This document shows, in pieces, positions 25,532 through 34,404 of a stretch of DNA of 64,000 nucleotides. The position numbers and the translations under genes were made by a program. The notes under the pieces were generated by a model. That model worked only from the letters and a program-made list of their open reading frames with translations, did no database searches and was not told where the DNA came from. Origin of the DNA: Bin87 sp963666415 (GTDB lineage: Bacteria > Chloroflexota > Dehalococcoidia > Lucifugimonadales > UBA3495); the NCBI GenBank assembly GCA_963666415.2, contig CAXXPD010000003.1, forward strand, positions 1,550,001-1,614,000. Direction: 5' to 3'. Numbering within the stretch: position 1 is the first letter of the stretch; the number at the start of each line of letters is the position of its first letter.

Positions 25532-26866
25532 TTATTCGTAGCCGGTGAAATCTGCCGGCCTTTGCACAATACGTTGCACAAAAATTCCCGGCGTAACAAT
25601 TTCTTCCGGGTCCAGTTCACCGGGTTGAACTATTTCGTCGACTTCTACGACCGTGACCCGGGCGGCCGGAGCCATCACGGCGTTGAAATTTCGGGATGTT
25701 CCCCGGTACACCAGGTTACCTAGAGTATCAGCTTTATGGGCCCGGATTACGGCGTAGTCGGCGCGCAACCCGTACTCCAGAATGTAATGCCGGCCGTCGA
25801 TAGTACGCTGCTCTTTGCCCTCGCCGATCAGGGTGCCGGCGCCGGTGGGCGTGTAGAACGCCGGGATACCCGCGCCGCCGGCCCGCAACCGCTCCGCCAG
25901 CGTGCCCTGCGGCACCAGTTCCAGGTCAACCTCGCCGCGGCGGTAGGCCAGTTCAAATTCTGAAGGGCGGGACACCGAAGGCGAAACGGGGAAAGATGCA
26001 ATCGCCTTGGCAACCTGGCCATTCTCGATCAGCACGCTGTGGTCGATGGCCGTTTTGCCGGGTGGGGTGCCGAAGCTAACTACCCGTGCGATGCCGGCAG
26101 TATTGCTGACAATCGTAAGGGCGCGGCTGCCCAGGTCCCGCAACGAAATTAGCAAGTAGTGCGCCATCCCGCCCGGCCCGCCGAAGCCGTCGATGAATAC
26201 AGTAGCGCCATTTGGCAAATCTGCTATGGCCGAGGTTCCGTCTGGGTAAACTTTGGTGGCGGGCTGGCCGGTGGGAGGCGTAAAGTCCATTTCCAGCAGC
26301 GACGGCGAAACAGACAACTCTGGCCCAGTGACGGCCTCGACGTCTGCCACAGTCCAACCCGGCGCCAGCTCGGATAGCACCAATTCGCCAGACCTGATCT
26401 CAATAAATGCGGCGTCAGTAACGATGGCATCGACGCAACCGACCCCGTCCGCTGGGAACGAGAGAGATTCGACGAGGTTCGGCGCACCGTCCCCGCCGAC
26501 GTGAGGCAGCATTGCTACAACCCAGCGTGCGTTGGATACCAGATCCACCACGTTGCCCGGCGGCCCCAGACCTGGGTGCGCTGCATTCAACACCCCGGCA
26601 AAGTCGCCTTGAATATTCACCTGCGCCGCGTTGACCAGGGCGAGGTCAACGCAACCATTCCGAGCCAACGCCGCCGCATCGGCCGCCCCCAAAGGGATCT
26701 CGCCCAGCGTCCCATTACTATTCCAGAACCAGGCCCCCAGCATCGGCGGCGTCGCCTCGGGGACCAATTGGGGCAGCCCCTTGTCCACGGCCACCACTGC
26801 TCCGGGTGCAATTTCGCGGGCCGCACGCCGGGCCATCATCGCGTTGTCCAGTTTAGAGAGCGGCAT
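25532..26866 (-). CDS. Fused CoA-transferase with B-like then A-like domains; B half lacks the catalytic Glu
   Basis: A 444-residue protein with the two family I CoA-transferase halves in B-A order. Residues about 1-200 align with the B subunit, yet the active-site segment reads FWNSNGTLG, placing Ser50 where Glu should be. The CoA loop GIGIP has become DKGLP. Residues about 205-440 align with the A subunit (VFIDGFGGPGGMAHYLL, PTGAGTLIGEGKE, YRGTSRNFN). The gene lies 3 bases after the separate A gene and 17 bases before the separate B gene. It might be a catalytic A half carrying a structural pseudo-B half, supplied with Glu by the separate B subunit. That is inference. Confidence 0.85.
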   Translation of the reverse strand: MPLSKLDNAMMARRAAREIAPGAVVAVDKGLPQLVPEATPPMLGAWFWNSNGTLGEIPLGAADAAALARNGCVDLALVNAAQVNIQGDFAGVLNAAHPGLGPPGNVVDLVSNARWVVAMLPHVGGDGAPNLVESLSFPADGVGCVDAIVTDAAFIEIRSGELVLSELAPGWTVADVEAVTGPELSVSPSLLEMDFTPPTGQPATKVYPDGTSAIADLPNGATVFIDGFGGPGGMAHYLLISLRDLGSRALTIVSNTAGIARVVSFGTPPGKTAIDHSVLIENGQVAKAIASFPVSPSVSRPSEFELAYRRGEVDLELVPQGTLAERLRAGGAGIPAFYTPTGAGTLIGEGKEQRTIDGRHYILEYGLRADYAVIRAHKADTLGNLVYRGTSRNFNAVMAPAARVTVVEVDEIVQPGELDPEEIVTPGIFVQRIVQRPADFTGYE

Positions 26867-26869
26867 TGA

Positions 26870-27559
26870 CTAACCTTCCCGGGAAACCGGTGCGGTCGCG
26901 ACAACACGGTTGACGAATATTCCAGGCGTGATGACCAGTTCAGGGTCGATTGCGCCGGGCTCGCCGATTTGATCTACCTCAGCGACGCACACGCGGGCGG
27001 CAGTGGCCATCACTGAATTCCAGGAACGTTGCGGCCCCCGGTACACGAGGTTTCCCATCTTGTCGGCTCTATGAGCTCGCAACAGTGCGAAATCTGCACG
27101 AAGCGGCGGCTCGAACAGGTACTCCACGCCGTCAATCACGCGCGTTTCTTTGTCTTGGGCAAACCGAGTGCCGACACCGGCAGGTACGAACACGCCGCCA
27201 ATACCCGCCCCGGCAGCCCTGAGCCGCTCCGCCAGCGTTCCTTGCGGTACAACATCGACCGCCAGTTCGCCGGACGCCCACAAAGTCTGTAACACGCCAC
27301 CGCTCTCACCAATGAACGGGCACGGCGAAATCAACCTGGCGATCTGGCCGGCCTCAGCCAGTCGGGAAACGCCATCCGCCCCATCCCAGGTGCCGAAGTC
27401 GCAGACGCAGGTCAAATTCCTCGCCCCGTTGGCAATCAGGCCGGCTAGCAGCTGGGTCGGCTCGCTATCTCGGGCCGTGCCGCCGATCAAAACGGTCGCG
27501 CCATCTTTGAGATCGGCGACGGCGACAGTGGCATTTTCGTAGATTTTGGAGATCGTCAT
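26870..27559 (-). CDS. CoA-transferase subunit A (3-oxoacid CoA-transferase type)
   Basis: Alpha subunit of a family I CoA-transferase, 229 residues. It has VLIGGTARDSEPTQLLAGL at the CoA site, PQGTLAERLRAAGAGIGGVF (residues about 110-130) and YRGPQRSWNSVMATAA near the end. ATG at 27559 has a GAGGAA just ahead; a TTG five codons earlier is open but less likely. It is the first gene of the three-gene CoA-transferase cluster. It is divergent from the enoyl-CoA hydratase gene, which suggests a shared catabolic pathway. Confidence 0.9.
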   Translation of the reverse strand: MTISKIYENATVAVADLKDGATVLIGGTARDSEPTQLLAGLIANGARNLTCVCDFGTWDGADGVSRLAEAGQIARLISPCPFIGESGGVLQTLWASGELAVDVVPQGTLAERLRAAGAGIGGVFVPAGVGTRFAQDKETRVIDGVEYLFEPPLRADFALLRAHRADKMGNLVYRGPQRSWNSVMATAARVCVAEVDQIGEPGAIDPELVITPGIFVNRVVATAPVSREG

Positions 27560-27819
27560 TTCCTCACTCTGCAAACATCGGCATTCTATCCCAATGCTGT
27601 GTCGCTATAAAGATGTGCCTGGCGGTGGTTGGCCTTGTCAACTCCGACCGTCCCCATTACCATTCAATACGGTGACTACTCAATACGACGACTACCGATC
27701 CTGGATGGCCCGTTATCCGGTACCAATACATCACCTGCACCATCTCACCGCCTTTAGCGACAATCGAAATCGCATCGGATGGCGTTGCCGCATCGATAAA
27801 CCCAGCGGTCGCGGCCGAT

Positions 27820-28509
27820 TTGCGCGATTGTTGCGGCGAACTTGCGCTGCAAGACAGCGTCGCGGTGGTGACAATCACGGGAACGGGCACGGGCGCGGGC
27901 AACGTATTCGCGGTTGGGCGGGAATCGCCGCCGGACGAGGTTCGACGCGCGCCGATGCCAGAACGTATCGCCTGGCTGGATTCATTGCGGGTCAGTCAAG
28001 CCATCGCCGCGCTCCCGATGCCAGTAATAGCCAAACTGAACGGGGACACCACCGGCCACGGACTGGAGCTGGCTCTGGCCGCCGACATCCGGGTCACAGC
28101 TGAGTCGGCGAATATCGGAGCCGGCAGCCTGGCTGCATTTGGTTTTCCGTTCGATGGAGCCACGCAGCGACTACCTCGTATCATTGGCCCGGCCCACGCC
28201 CGGGATCTGTTGCTTACCGGTCGGTTGCTAACGGCGCAGGAAGCGGCAGACATTGGCTTGGTGAATCGCGCGGTTCCGTCGTGGGAATTGGACGACATAG
28301 TTGCAAAATTGGCTAACGAAATCGCCGCGGCTGCACCGATTGCCAGCAGGTTCGTCAAGGAAGCGGTCGGTGCCTCCGGCGACCTGAACCTGGGGCAGGG
28401 CTTGCGGTTGGAAGCCGACCTCAGCATCATCCTGCACAGCACCGACGACCGGAGTGAAGGGTTGAGTTCTTTCCACGAAAAGCGTTCGCCCCAGTTCACG
28501 GGCCGCTAG
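27820..28509 (+). CDS. Enoyl-CoA hydratase/isomerase family protein, 5' end uncertain
   Basis: Crotonase-fold protein. The recognisable body includes GHGLELALAADIRV, GFPFDGATQRLPRIIGPAHA and LTAQEAADIGLVNRAV. The usual FCAGADL oxyanion segment is replaced by VFAVGRES, so catalysis is doubtful. TTG at 27820 is the only common initiator. However, family-like sequence continues in this frame back to about 27720 (YQYITCTISPPLATIEIASD), and no ATG, GTG or TTG exists before the stop at 27673-27675. An ATG at 27705 is in a different frame, so a frameshift (real or an assembly error) near 27706-27723 is likely. A PHP gene follows 14 bases downstream. Confidence 0.65.
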   Translation: MRDCCGELALQDSVAVVTITGTGTGAGNVFAVGRESPPDEVRRAPMPERIAWLDSLRVSQAIAALPMPVIAKLNGDTTGHGLELALAADIRVTAESANIGAGSLAAFGFPFDGATQRLPRIIGPAHARDLLLTGRLLTAQEAADIGLVNRAVPSWELDDIVAKLANEIAAAAPIASRFVKEAVGASGDLNLGQGLRLEADLSIILHSTDDRSEGLSSFHEKRSPQFTGR

Positions 28510-28523
28510 ATATTGCCGAGGGC

Positions 28524-29066
28524 ATGAAGGTGCGGCTGGATATACATACTCACGTCGGGGAGATGTTCCGATTCCAGCCGCCCACTCCCGAGATAGCTGA
28601 GACGGTGATAGCTCAGATTCGCGTTGCCGGTCTGGACGGGATCGCGGTAACTGACCATTGGCGGCGTAACTGGGGTTTCGACCTGCACCGCGTTGTAGAG
28701 CAGCATTTTCCCAATCAGGTAACCATCATCCCGGGTCGGGAAATCGACGTGCGCCCGGCGAGCAGCCCGTTCGACGAATATCACTGCACCGAACTTTATC
28801 TACCCGGCGGCCGGCTTTTTCGCACCTACTGCCATCCGGGCTACTATACGCCCAACATCGTCATCGAAGATGACATTCACGGCATTGAGGTTGCGAATTC
28901 CCACCACAACTGGCACATCCGGCGCCCCCAAGTGGAAAGGGTTGCGGAGTTGCACAACCTGCTAACCTTCAGCGTTAGTGACGCCAACGCCCTCGGTGAA
29001 ATCGGAGCCGGCAGTACCGTTGTGGACCTTGACGAGATGTGTCGACGGGCGATTCCCCTGGACTGA
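28524..29066 (+). CDS. PHP-domain metal-dependent protein
   Basis: A 180-residue polymerase-and-histidinol-phosphatase fold protein, probably a metal-dependent phosphoesterase. Metal ligands are apparent: HTH at residues 8-10, TDHW near 43, Glu in PGREIDVRP, His in YCHPGY, paired His in NSHHNWH and the SVSDANA segment. The substrate is unknown. It sits between two crotonase genes in one transcription direction. Confidence 0.8.
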   Translation: MKVRLDIHTHVGEMFRFQPPTPEIAETVIAQIRVAGLDGIAVTDHWRRNWGFDLHRVVEQHFPNQVTIIPGREIDVRPASSPFDEYHCTELYLPGGRLFRTYCHPGYYTPNIVIEDDIHGIEVANSHHNWHIRRPQVERVAELHNLLTFSVSDANALGEIGAGSTVVDLDEMCRRAIPLD

Positions 29067-29100
29067 CCAGAAAACTGGACTAATCACGGCAACGGGAGCC

Positions 29101-29829
29101 ATGACTACACCGTTCAACACCATCATCTACGAAAAAATCGAAGGTGTGGCTCATCTTTCCCTGAACCGGCCCCAGCAACTCAACGCCTTTTCAGTGGCGA
29201 TGCGGGATGATTTTGCAGCGGCGTTGGCGGCCGCGGAGGAAGACCCTGATGTTAGCGTGTTGCTCATCACCGGACAAGGTCGAGCCTTTTGCGCCGGCGC
29301 CGACCTGACCGAGTTCGGCACCGCGCCGTCACAGGTCGTCGCCCGTCAGGTTCGCTGGCAGCGGGACGTCTGGGGACAACTGATCCACCTGTCCAAACCG
29401 ATCGTGGTCGCCGTCCATGGTTATTGCATCGGGTCGGGGCTGGAGATTGCACTGCTTGCCGATGTGCGGATCGCCAGCGTCGACACAGTGTTCGCAATGC
29501 CGGAGGTCCGCCTGGGCATGATTCCGGCGGCCGGTGGCAGTCAAACGTTGCCGCGCAACTGCGGGCCATCTGTGGCGCTCGACCTGTTGCTCACCGGGCG
29601 GCGCTTCGATTCCGCAGAAGCCTTGCGCTATGGGCTGATCGGTCGCATAGTTCAGGGCGATCAATTGCAAAGCGCCGCCTGGACAATCGCTAACGAACTC
29701 GCCGCCGCTCCCGGAAGCGTGAGCGAAATGCGGTCGCTCCTGGCGTCAGAAGGCGACACGGGCCAGAGTCGCGGCCTGGACCGGGAAAGATACCTCGCGG
29801 CCACACTGATGGATTCCGAAGCCATCTAA
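29101..29829 (+). CDS. Enoyl-CoA hydratase/isomerase
   Basis: Crotonase-fold enzyme of 242 residues that hydrates or isomerises 2-enoyl-CoA in acyl-CoA breakdown. AFCAGADLTEF forms the first oxyanion-hole strand, GYCIGSGLEIALLADVRI the second. MPEVRLGMIPAAGG carries the catalytic Glu. GGGAG ahead of ATG 29101 sets the start; the open frame upstream (from 28978) overlaps the PHP gene. It is followed by an acyl-CoA synthetase gene. Confidence 0.92.
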   Translation: MTTPFNTIIYEKIEGVAHLSLNRPQQLNAFSVAMRDDFAAALAAAEEDPDVSVLLITGQGRAFCAGADLTEFGTAPSQVVARQVRWQRDVWGQLIHLSKPIVVAVHGYCIGSGLEIALLADVRIASVDTVFAMPEVRLGMIPAAGGSQTLPRNCGPSVALDLLLTGRRFDSAEALRYGLIGRIVQGDQLQSAAWTIANELAAAPGSVSEMRSLLASEGDTGQSRGLDRERYLAATLMDSEAI

Positions 29830-29850
29830 TATTCAGACTCCGGAGAAAGG

Positions 29851-31425
29851 ATGAACACCACTGAAATTCTGATGATTGCATCGGCGATCGTGCCCGATCG
29901 CACTGCGATCATTTACGATGGGAGCCAGTTTTCTTTCCAGGACCTGCAAGACCGGGTGAACCGTCTTGCCAACGGTATGGCTGATTTAGGCATCGGCGCC
30001 GGTGATCGGGTGGCGGCCATGCAGACTAACTGCCACCACCTGCTGGAAATCTACTTCGCCGCCGCACAACTGGACGCCATCTACGTCCCGATCAACTTCC
30101 GCGCCAAAGAGGACGAGCTGGCTACAATGCTCGCCATTGCCGAGCCGAGCCTACTGTTCCTGGGCGAACGGTATCTCCCCCTGGTGCCAAATGATGGTTC
30201 GGTGCCCAACGGGCGCATCGTCATGCTGGATACCGTTGCGACAGATGGTCGGCTCCACTACGACGGGTTGACCGCCAACCACGACTCGGAACAGCTGCAC
30301 TTCCCCGAGGGTGACGAAAACGACACCACGGTGATTATGTTCACCTCCGGCACTACCAGTGTGCCCAAGGGGGTGCAACTCACCCACGACAGCTTCGGTA
30401 CGTTCCTGCTCTCCAACGTAACTCCCGCCGATCCCGACGTTGAGGAATGTAACCTGCTGACGGTGCCCATGTACCACGTTGCCGGATTGCAGGCGGCCCT
30501 GGCCGCAGTATTCGGAGGGCGCACCCTGGTCGTTATGCCGCAGTTCGATGCGGAAGGATGGATGTCGCTGGTCGGCAGCCACCGTGTGAACCGGGCCATG
30601 CTGGTGCCCACCATGCTCAAGCACATCATGGACCACCCACGGTTCTCCGACTATGACCTGTCGTCTCTGGATGTGATCACCTACGGCGCGGCGCCAATGC
30701 CCCTGCCCGTCATTCGAGACGCCATCGGCAAGTTCCCGGGCGCTCGCTTCATCAACGCATTCGGGCAAACCGAAACGGCATCGACCATCACCATGCTGCC
30801 ACCGGAAGACCATGTGCTGGAAGGCACGCCAGATGAAATCGGAGCGAAATTGCATCGACTCACCTCTATCGGCAAGCCCCTGGATGATGTCGAAGTGAAG
30901 ATAGTATCGGAAGATGGCGAACCGATGCCGGTCGGCGATGTTGGCGAGATTATCGCCCGCGGACCCCGCATGATGAGTGGATACTGGAGGCAAGACGCTG
31001 CTACATCCGACGCCATGCGCTCCGGCTGGCTGTATACCGGCGACCTGGCCTGGCAAGATGCCGACGGCTATATTTACCTGGCCGGGCGCGCCCGCGATTT
31101 CATCAAGCGTGGTGGCGAGATGATTTCGCCCGAAGAGGTGGAGCAAGCTCTTGTCGAGCATCCGGGCGTGGACGAAGCCGCCGTCATCGGTGTTCCCGAC
31201 CTGGAATGGGGCGAAGAAGTGCGCGCCGTGGTCGTCCGCAAGGGCCAATCCGTCAGCGAGTCCGATTTGATTGACTTCTGCCGTGCACGATTGTCCGGCT
31301 ATAAACGTCCTCGTTCTGTGGTGTTCGTTGACGCACTGCCACGAAACGTCATGGGCAAGGTGATGAAACGGGATCTGCGCGACGACTTCGGTTACCCGGT
31401 GTCGGAGCGCGAACAATCCCTCTGA
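29851..31425 (+). CDS. AMP-forming acyl-CoA synthetase
   Basis: Activates a carboxylic acid to its CoA thioester via an adenylate; 524 residues. Core motifs are TSGTTSVPKGVQLTH (P-loop-like A3), YGAAPMP (A4), NAFGQTETASTI (A5), GWLYTGDLAWQDADGY (A7) and RDFIKRGGEMISPEEVE (A8). The catalytic Lys sits in GKVMKRDLR near the C-terminus. A GGAGAAAGG directly precedes the ATG. Context with crotonases and CoA-transferases suggests catabolism of a fatty or aromatic acid; the substrate is not readable. Confidence 0.94.
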   Translation: MNTTEILMIASAIVPDRTAIIYDGSQFSFQDLQDRVNRLANGMADLGIGAGDRVAAMQTNCHHLLEIYFAAAQLDAIYVPINFRAKEDELATMLAIAEPSLLFLGERYLPLVPNDGSVPNGRIVMLDTVATDGRLHYDGLTANHDSEQLHFPEGDENDTTVIMFTSGTTSVPKGVQLTHDSFGTFLLSNVTPADPDVEECNLLTVPMYHVAGLQAALAAVFGGRTLVVMPQFDAEGWMSLVGSHRVNRAMLVPTMLKHIMDHPRFSDYDLSSLDVITYGAAPMPLPVIRDAIGKFPGARFINAFGQTETASTITMLPPEDHVLEGTPDEIGAKLHRLTSIGKPLDDVEVKIVSEDGEPMPVGDVGEIIARGPRMMSGYWRQDAATSDAMRSGWLYTGDLAWQDADGYIYLAGRARDFIKRGGEMISPEEVEQALVEHPGVDEAAVIGVPDLEWGEEVRAVVVRKGQSVSESDLIDFCRARLSGYKRPRSVVFVDALPRNVMGKVMKRDLRDDFGYPVSEREQSL

Positions 31426-31456
31426 GGGTTATCTGAGTGTCATAGGTGGGTGCAAA

Positions 31457-32392
31457 ATGAAAATCGCGATAATGGGAACGGGCGGAGTGGGCGGTTACTT
31501 CGGCGGCCTGCTCGCTCGGGACGGCCACGACGCAACGTTCATCGCCCGAGGCGTCCACCTGGAAGCCATCCAGCGCAACGGTCTACGTGTCGAGAGCGGT
31601 AATGACGGTACGTTCACTGTGCCTGGCAACGCCACCGCCGACCCGGCCACGGCTGGCATACAGGAACTGGTTCTGTTCACGGTCAAAATGTACGACAACG
31701 ACGACGCGATCCGGCTTATCGGCCCAATGGTAGGCGCGGACACCATCATACTGACGTTGCAAAATGGCATCGACAACGGCGACCGCCTTACGTCCGTATA
31801 CGGCAACCAGCGGGTAATGATTGGGTCCGCGTACATGGAAGGCCGCATCAGCGAACCTGGTGTGGTTACCCAAGGCGGCCCCGGCGCAGCGTCTTTTGGC
31901 GAACGTGCACCCGGTATTACGCCGCGTGGGGAAAACCTCTTGTCGGTGTTTAGACATGCGGGTTGGCGGGTAGACTTGCTGGAGAACATGACCGGGATGC
32001 TTTGGAAAAAATTCGCATACCTGTCCGGCTCGGCCGGCGTGTGTGCTGCCAGCGGCTGTACCTACGGCGAACTGCGGACCGTGCCAGAGACACGCGCCGT
32101 AATCCGGGAGGCTATCGCCGAAGCGTTGGCGGTAGGGGAAGCGTCGGGCGCACCGGTGGAACCCGATTCGCTCGAATGGTCCATGACTGCGCTGGACAAT
32201 TTTCCCGCCACCGGGATGGCCTCGTTGGCCAAAGATTTCGCGGAGGGCCGGCCAGTGGAACTGGAAGGACTCACCGGTATCGTCATCGAAATGGGACGCA
32301 AACTGCAAATTCCCACGCCGATGAACGATGCCCTCTACGCCGTTTTGAAGCCACGCGCCAACCGGATCTGGGCCGAAATGGCTGACCACTGA
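31457..32392 (+). CDS. Ketopantoate reductase-like (ApbA/PanE) protein
   Basis: NADP-dependent 2-dehydropantoate 2-reductase family, 311 residues. It has the Rossmann loop IMGTGGVGGYFGGLLA at the N-terminus, TVKMYDN and TLQNGIDN in the middle, and the C-terminal helical domain with WKKFAYLSG and the PTPMND segment. Whether it makes pantoate or acts on another 2-keto acid is uncertain, as many genomes carry several paralogues. It is last in the acyl-CoA gene run and is followed by a terminator. Confidence 0.88.
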   Translation: MKIAIMGTGGVGGYFGGLLARDGHDATFIARGVHLEAIQRNGLRVESGNDGTFTVPGNATADPATAGIQELVLFTVKMYDNDDAIRLIGPMVGADTIILTLQNGIDNGDRLTSVYGNQRVMIGSAYMEGRISEPGVVTQGGPGAASFGERAPGITPRGENLLSVFRHAGWRVDLLENMTGMLWKKFAYLSGSAGVCAASGCTYGELRTVPETRAVIREAIAEALAVGEASGAPVEPDSLEWSMTALDNFPATGMASLAKDFAEGRPVELEGLTGIVIEMGRKLQIPTPMNDALYAVLKPRANRIWAEMADH

Positions 32393-32446
32393 CGGCGCAG
32401 CCAGGCTACCCAGCGGGTGCGCCTGGCGACCAAACTGCACCATTGC

Positions 32447-32471
32447 GGGCCGGCAACTGCCGGCCCTTTTT
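32447..32471 (+). terminator. Rho-independent terminator after the PanE-like gene
   Basis: Eight-bp stem GGGCCGGC/GCCGGCCC (32447-32454 and 32459-32466), 4-base loop, then TTTTT. Confidence 0.9.
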
Positions 32472-32622
32472 CGGAATCGGTCGTGGGGTGGGTAAAACCC
32501 AATCGATTCGTGCTTACGTTTGCCGGCCTACTACCGACGTGATTCCCGGAGCGAAACGCTCGGGCGACGGATTTCGCAAAATAATGGAATAATGCCTCTC
32601 GCGATCGCTGAAAGCGACCCCA

Positions 32623-32651
32623 TTGACAATGATATTCATTATTGTTACCTT
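32623..32651 (+). promoter_or_regulatory. Promoter of the broken substrate-binding protein gene
   Basis: TTGACA at 32623-32628, 17-base spacer, TACCTT at 32646-32651. The same layout, with a related spacer and TATCTT, precedes the intact paralogue at 38172-38200. This supports both as real promoters. An IS5-type element now separates it from the start codon. Confidence 0.6.
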
Positions 32652-32684
32652 AAAAGAAGATTGGGATTAGGTTCTGTTGACATT

Positions 32685-33140
32685 TCACCGTAACCAGATG
32701 AGAGCGGCGGTGAAGTGCAGGAAGTCCAGGTATCTGGTGTCCAGCTTCTCAAACCGGGAGAAGATCCGGCGATAGTGCTTGATCTTGTTGATGAAGCATT
32801 CCACCAGATGACGCTCCCGGTACAGATGCCGGTCATAGTCGGCGGGTGCCTTGCGGTTCGAGCGGGGCGGAATGACCGGCATCATACCCAGTTCCAGGAT
32901 GTGTCGGCGAAACTCCTGGGCATCGTACCCTTTGTCGGCCAGTACGTGCTCGCCAGCATAACCGGCGATCAATTCCTCCGCCTGGGTGATGTCGTGCTGT
33001 TGCCCGCCGGTCAGGATGAATCGCAAGGGGTTGCCCAAGCCGTCCACGCTCACGTGAATCTTGGTGCTGAACCCGCCGCGGCTCCGGCCCAGGGCCTGGG
33101 CCGCCTGGCCACCCTTTGGGGGGGAGCTCCCGCCGCGCAA
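32685..33140 (-). CDS. IS5-family transposase, second frame (OrfB)
   Basis: C-terminal part of the same transposase. It has GGFSTKIHVSVDGLGNP, the second Asp in VLADKGYDAQEF and the Glu region RERHLVECFINKIKHYRRI (about 110-128). It overlaps OrfA and is read in a shifted frame. It is probably made as an OrfAB fusion by slippage on the C7 run rather than from its own start. It ends at the edge of the inverted repeat. Confidence 0.85.
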   Translation of the reverse strand: MRGGSSPPKGGQAAQALGRSRGGFSTKIHVSVDGLGNPLRFILTGGQQHDITQAEELIAGYAGEHVLADKGYDAQEFRRHILELGMMPVIPPRSNRKAPADYDRHLYRERHLVECFINKIKHYRRIFSRFEKLDTRYLDFLHFTAALIWLR

Positions 33141-33445
33141 GGGTGCGCCCGGACCACCGTGCTGTCGATGATCAGGTATTCCAGATCCGCGTCGTCGCAG
33201 AAATGTTGATGCATTTGTGCCCAGACGCCTTGGTCAGTCCAACGGGCGAATCGTTTGTAGACGCTGTTCCAGTTCCCGTATTCGGCTGGCAGCAGTCGCC
33301 ATTGGGCCCCAGAGCGGTTAATCCATAAGACGGCCTCGACAAAACGCCGGCAATCCGCTTCCTGGCCAACGTACAGGCCGGTGCAGCCACGCAAGAAATC
33401 GAGAATCCTAGCCCACTGTTCTGGTGATAATCTGATGTTTGACAT
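33050..33445 (-). CDS. IS5-family transposase, first frame (OrfA)
   Basis: N-terminal part of an IS5/IS427-type transposase, with the DUF4096-like segment SPEQWARILDFLRG and NRSGAQWRLLPAEYGNWNSVYKRF (about residues 45-68). The first catalytic Asp lies in YLIIDSTVVRAH. ATG at 33445 follows homology. The frame continues past a run of seven C (complement of 33118-33124), where ribosomal slippage into OrfB would give the full DDE enzyme. Confidence 0.85.
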   Translation of the reverse strand: MSNIRLSPEQWARILDFLRGCTGLYVGQEADCRRFVEAVLWINRSGAQWRLLPAEYGNWNSVYKRFARWTDQGVWAQMHQHFCDDADLEYLIIDSTVVRAHPCAAGAPPQRVARRPRPWAGAAAGSAPRFT

Positions 33446-33588
33446 ACAGCCATTATAATGAAATGTCAACAGAACCTAGTATTTCCAACAAACATCGTCT
33501 AAATCGTCGTTTATTTGGAGGTGAGCGCCGTGAAAATTGCAAAGCACAGCTTGAGGCCTCGTTTACTCGTAACCATACTAGTACAGTG

Positions 33589-34404
33589 TCAATCTGGTTT
33601 TGTAGGGTAGATATGCTGGAGCTTACGGCGAGCATCTTGGGTGGTAAACCGCCAGTCTATGGCTGATTTTGCTGCGTTGCGCTCGCGTTCGAGCGCCGCA
33701 ACCTCTCGCCGCAGCTCCGGCTCATCGCTGATACGGCGGTTCAGACACCCTCTGCTGAAGACGCTCAACTCGATCTCAGCCATGTTCAGCCAGCTGCCAT
33801 GCGTAGGAGTGTAATGAAACTCGAGGCGTTGGGCGATGCGCCGAGCTTCGCACGGCTCAAATGCTTCGTAGAGCGAGCCGAGCTGGTGGGTGTTGAGGTT
33901 GTCCAGTACCAGCCTGACCACCTCGGCATCAGGGTAGGCCTCGTCCACCAGCCACCGCATCTGGTGCGCGAAGTCCACGGCAGTGCGGCGCTCGGTCACC
34001 TCCACATGTCTCCATCCACCCTTCGGCTCGCAGATCATGAACAGGTTCCGGGTCCCGTTTCGCTGGTACTCGGTGTCATAGCGTGCCACCCGTCCGGGGG
34101 CAGCCTCGATGGGCGGACGCACCTCCCCAGTCAATTGCCTGGAGGTCTCGTCGAAACACACTACCGGACGCTCCGGATTGTACTCCGGTTGGTACAGGTC
34201 CAGCACGTCCTCCATCCGCGCCACGAACTCCCCGCTCACCTTGGGGATACACCACTCTTTCTTCTGCCAGGGCTTGAGTTCGTTTTTTTGAGTATCTGGC
34301 GCACCGTCTCCAGGGAGATGCTCTCGGCAAACTCCAACTCCACCACCTGGTCGGCCAACAACTGGAGTGTCCAGTGCGTGTGCCCTGCGGGCGCGGCGCG
34401 GCAC
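33589..34404 (-). CDS. IS630-family transposase, second frame (OrfB, DDE domain)
   Basis: Catalytic half. The DDE triad is visible as Asp in VVCFDETSRQL, Asp in LVLDNLNTH and Glu in NMAEIELSVF. The first 50 or so residues of the open frame lie inside OrfA, so the true product is probably an OrfAB fusion made by slippage on the A7 run. No internal stop interrupts the domain. Confidence 0.85.
   Translation of the reverse strand: MPRRARRAHALDTPVVGRPGGGVGVCREHLPGDGAPDTQKNELKPWQKKEWCIPKVSGEFVARMEDVLDLYQPEYNPERPVVCFDETSRQLTGEVRPPIEAAPGRVARYDTEYQRNGTRNLFMICEPKGGWRHVEVTERRTAVDFAHQMRWLVDEAYPDAEVVRLVLDNLNTHQLGSLYEAFEPCEARRIAQRLEFHYTPTHGSWLNMAEIELSVFSRGCLNRRISDEPELRREVAALERERNAAKSAIDWRFTTQDARRKLQHIYPTKPD

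Larger units (their letters stand above)
32670..33476 (-). mobile_element. IS5-family element (IS427-like group)
   Basis: An 807-bp element with perfect 18-bp terminal inverted repeats (GGTTCTGTTGACATTTCA at 32670-32687, complement at 33459-33476). A TA dinucleotide duplicates on both sides (32668-32669 and 33477-33478). It encodes a transposase in two overlapping frames. It is inserted in the leader of the broken ABC substrate-binding protein gene, between that gene's promoter and ribosome-binding site. Confidence 0.92.

Noticed and set aside
30151..31416. 421-codon minus-strand open frame opposite the acyl-CoA synthetase gene
   Set aside because: His/Gly-rich antisense translation without any domain; the synthetase frame is complete.
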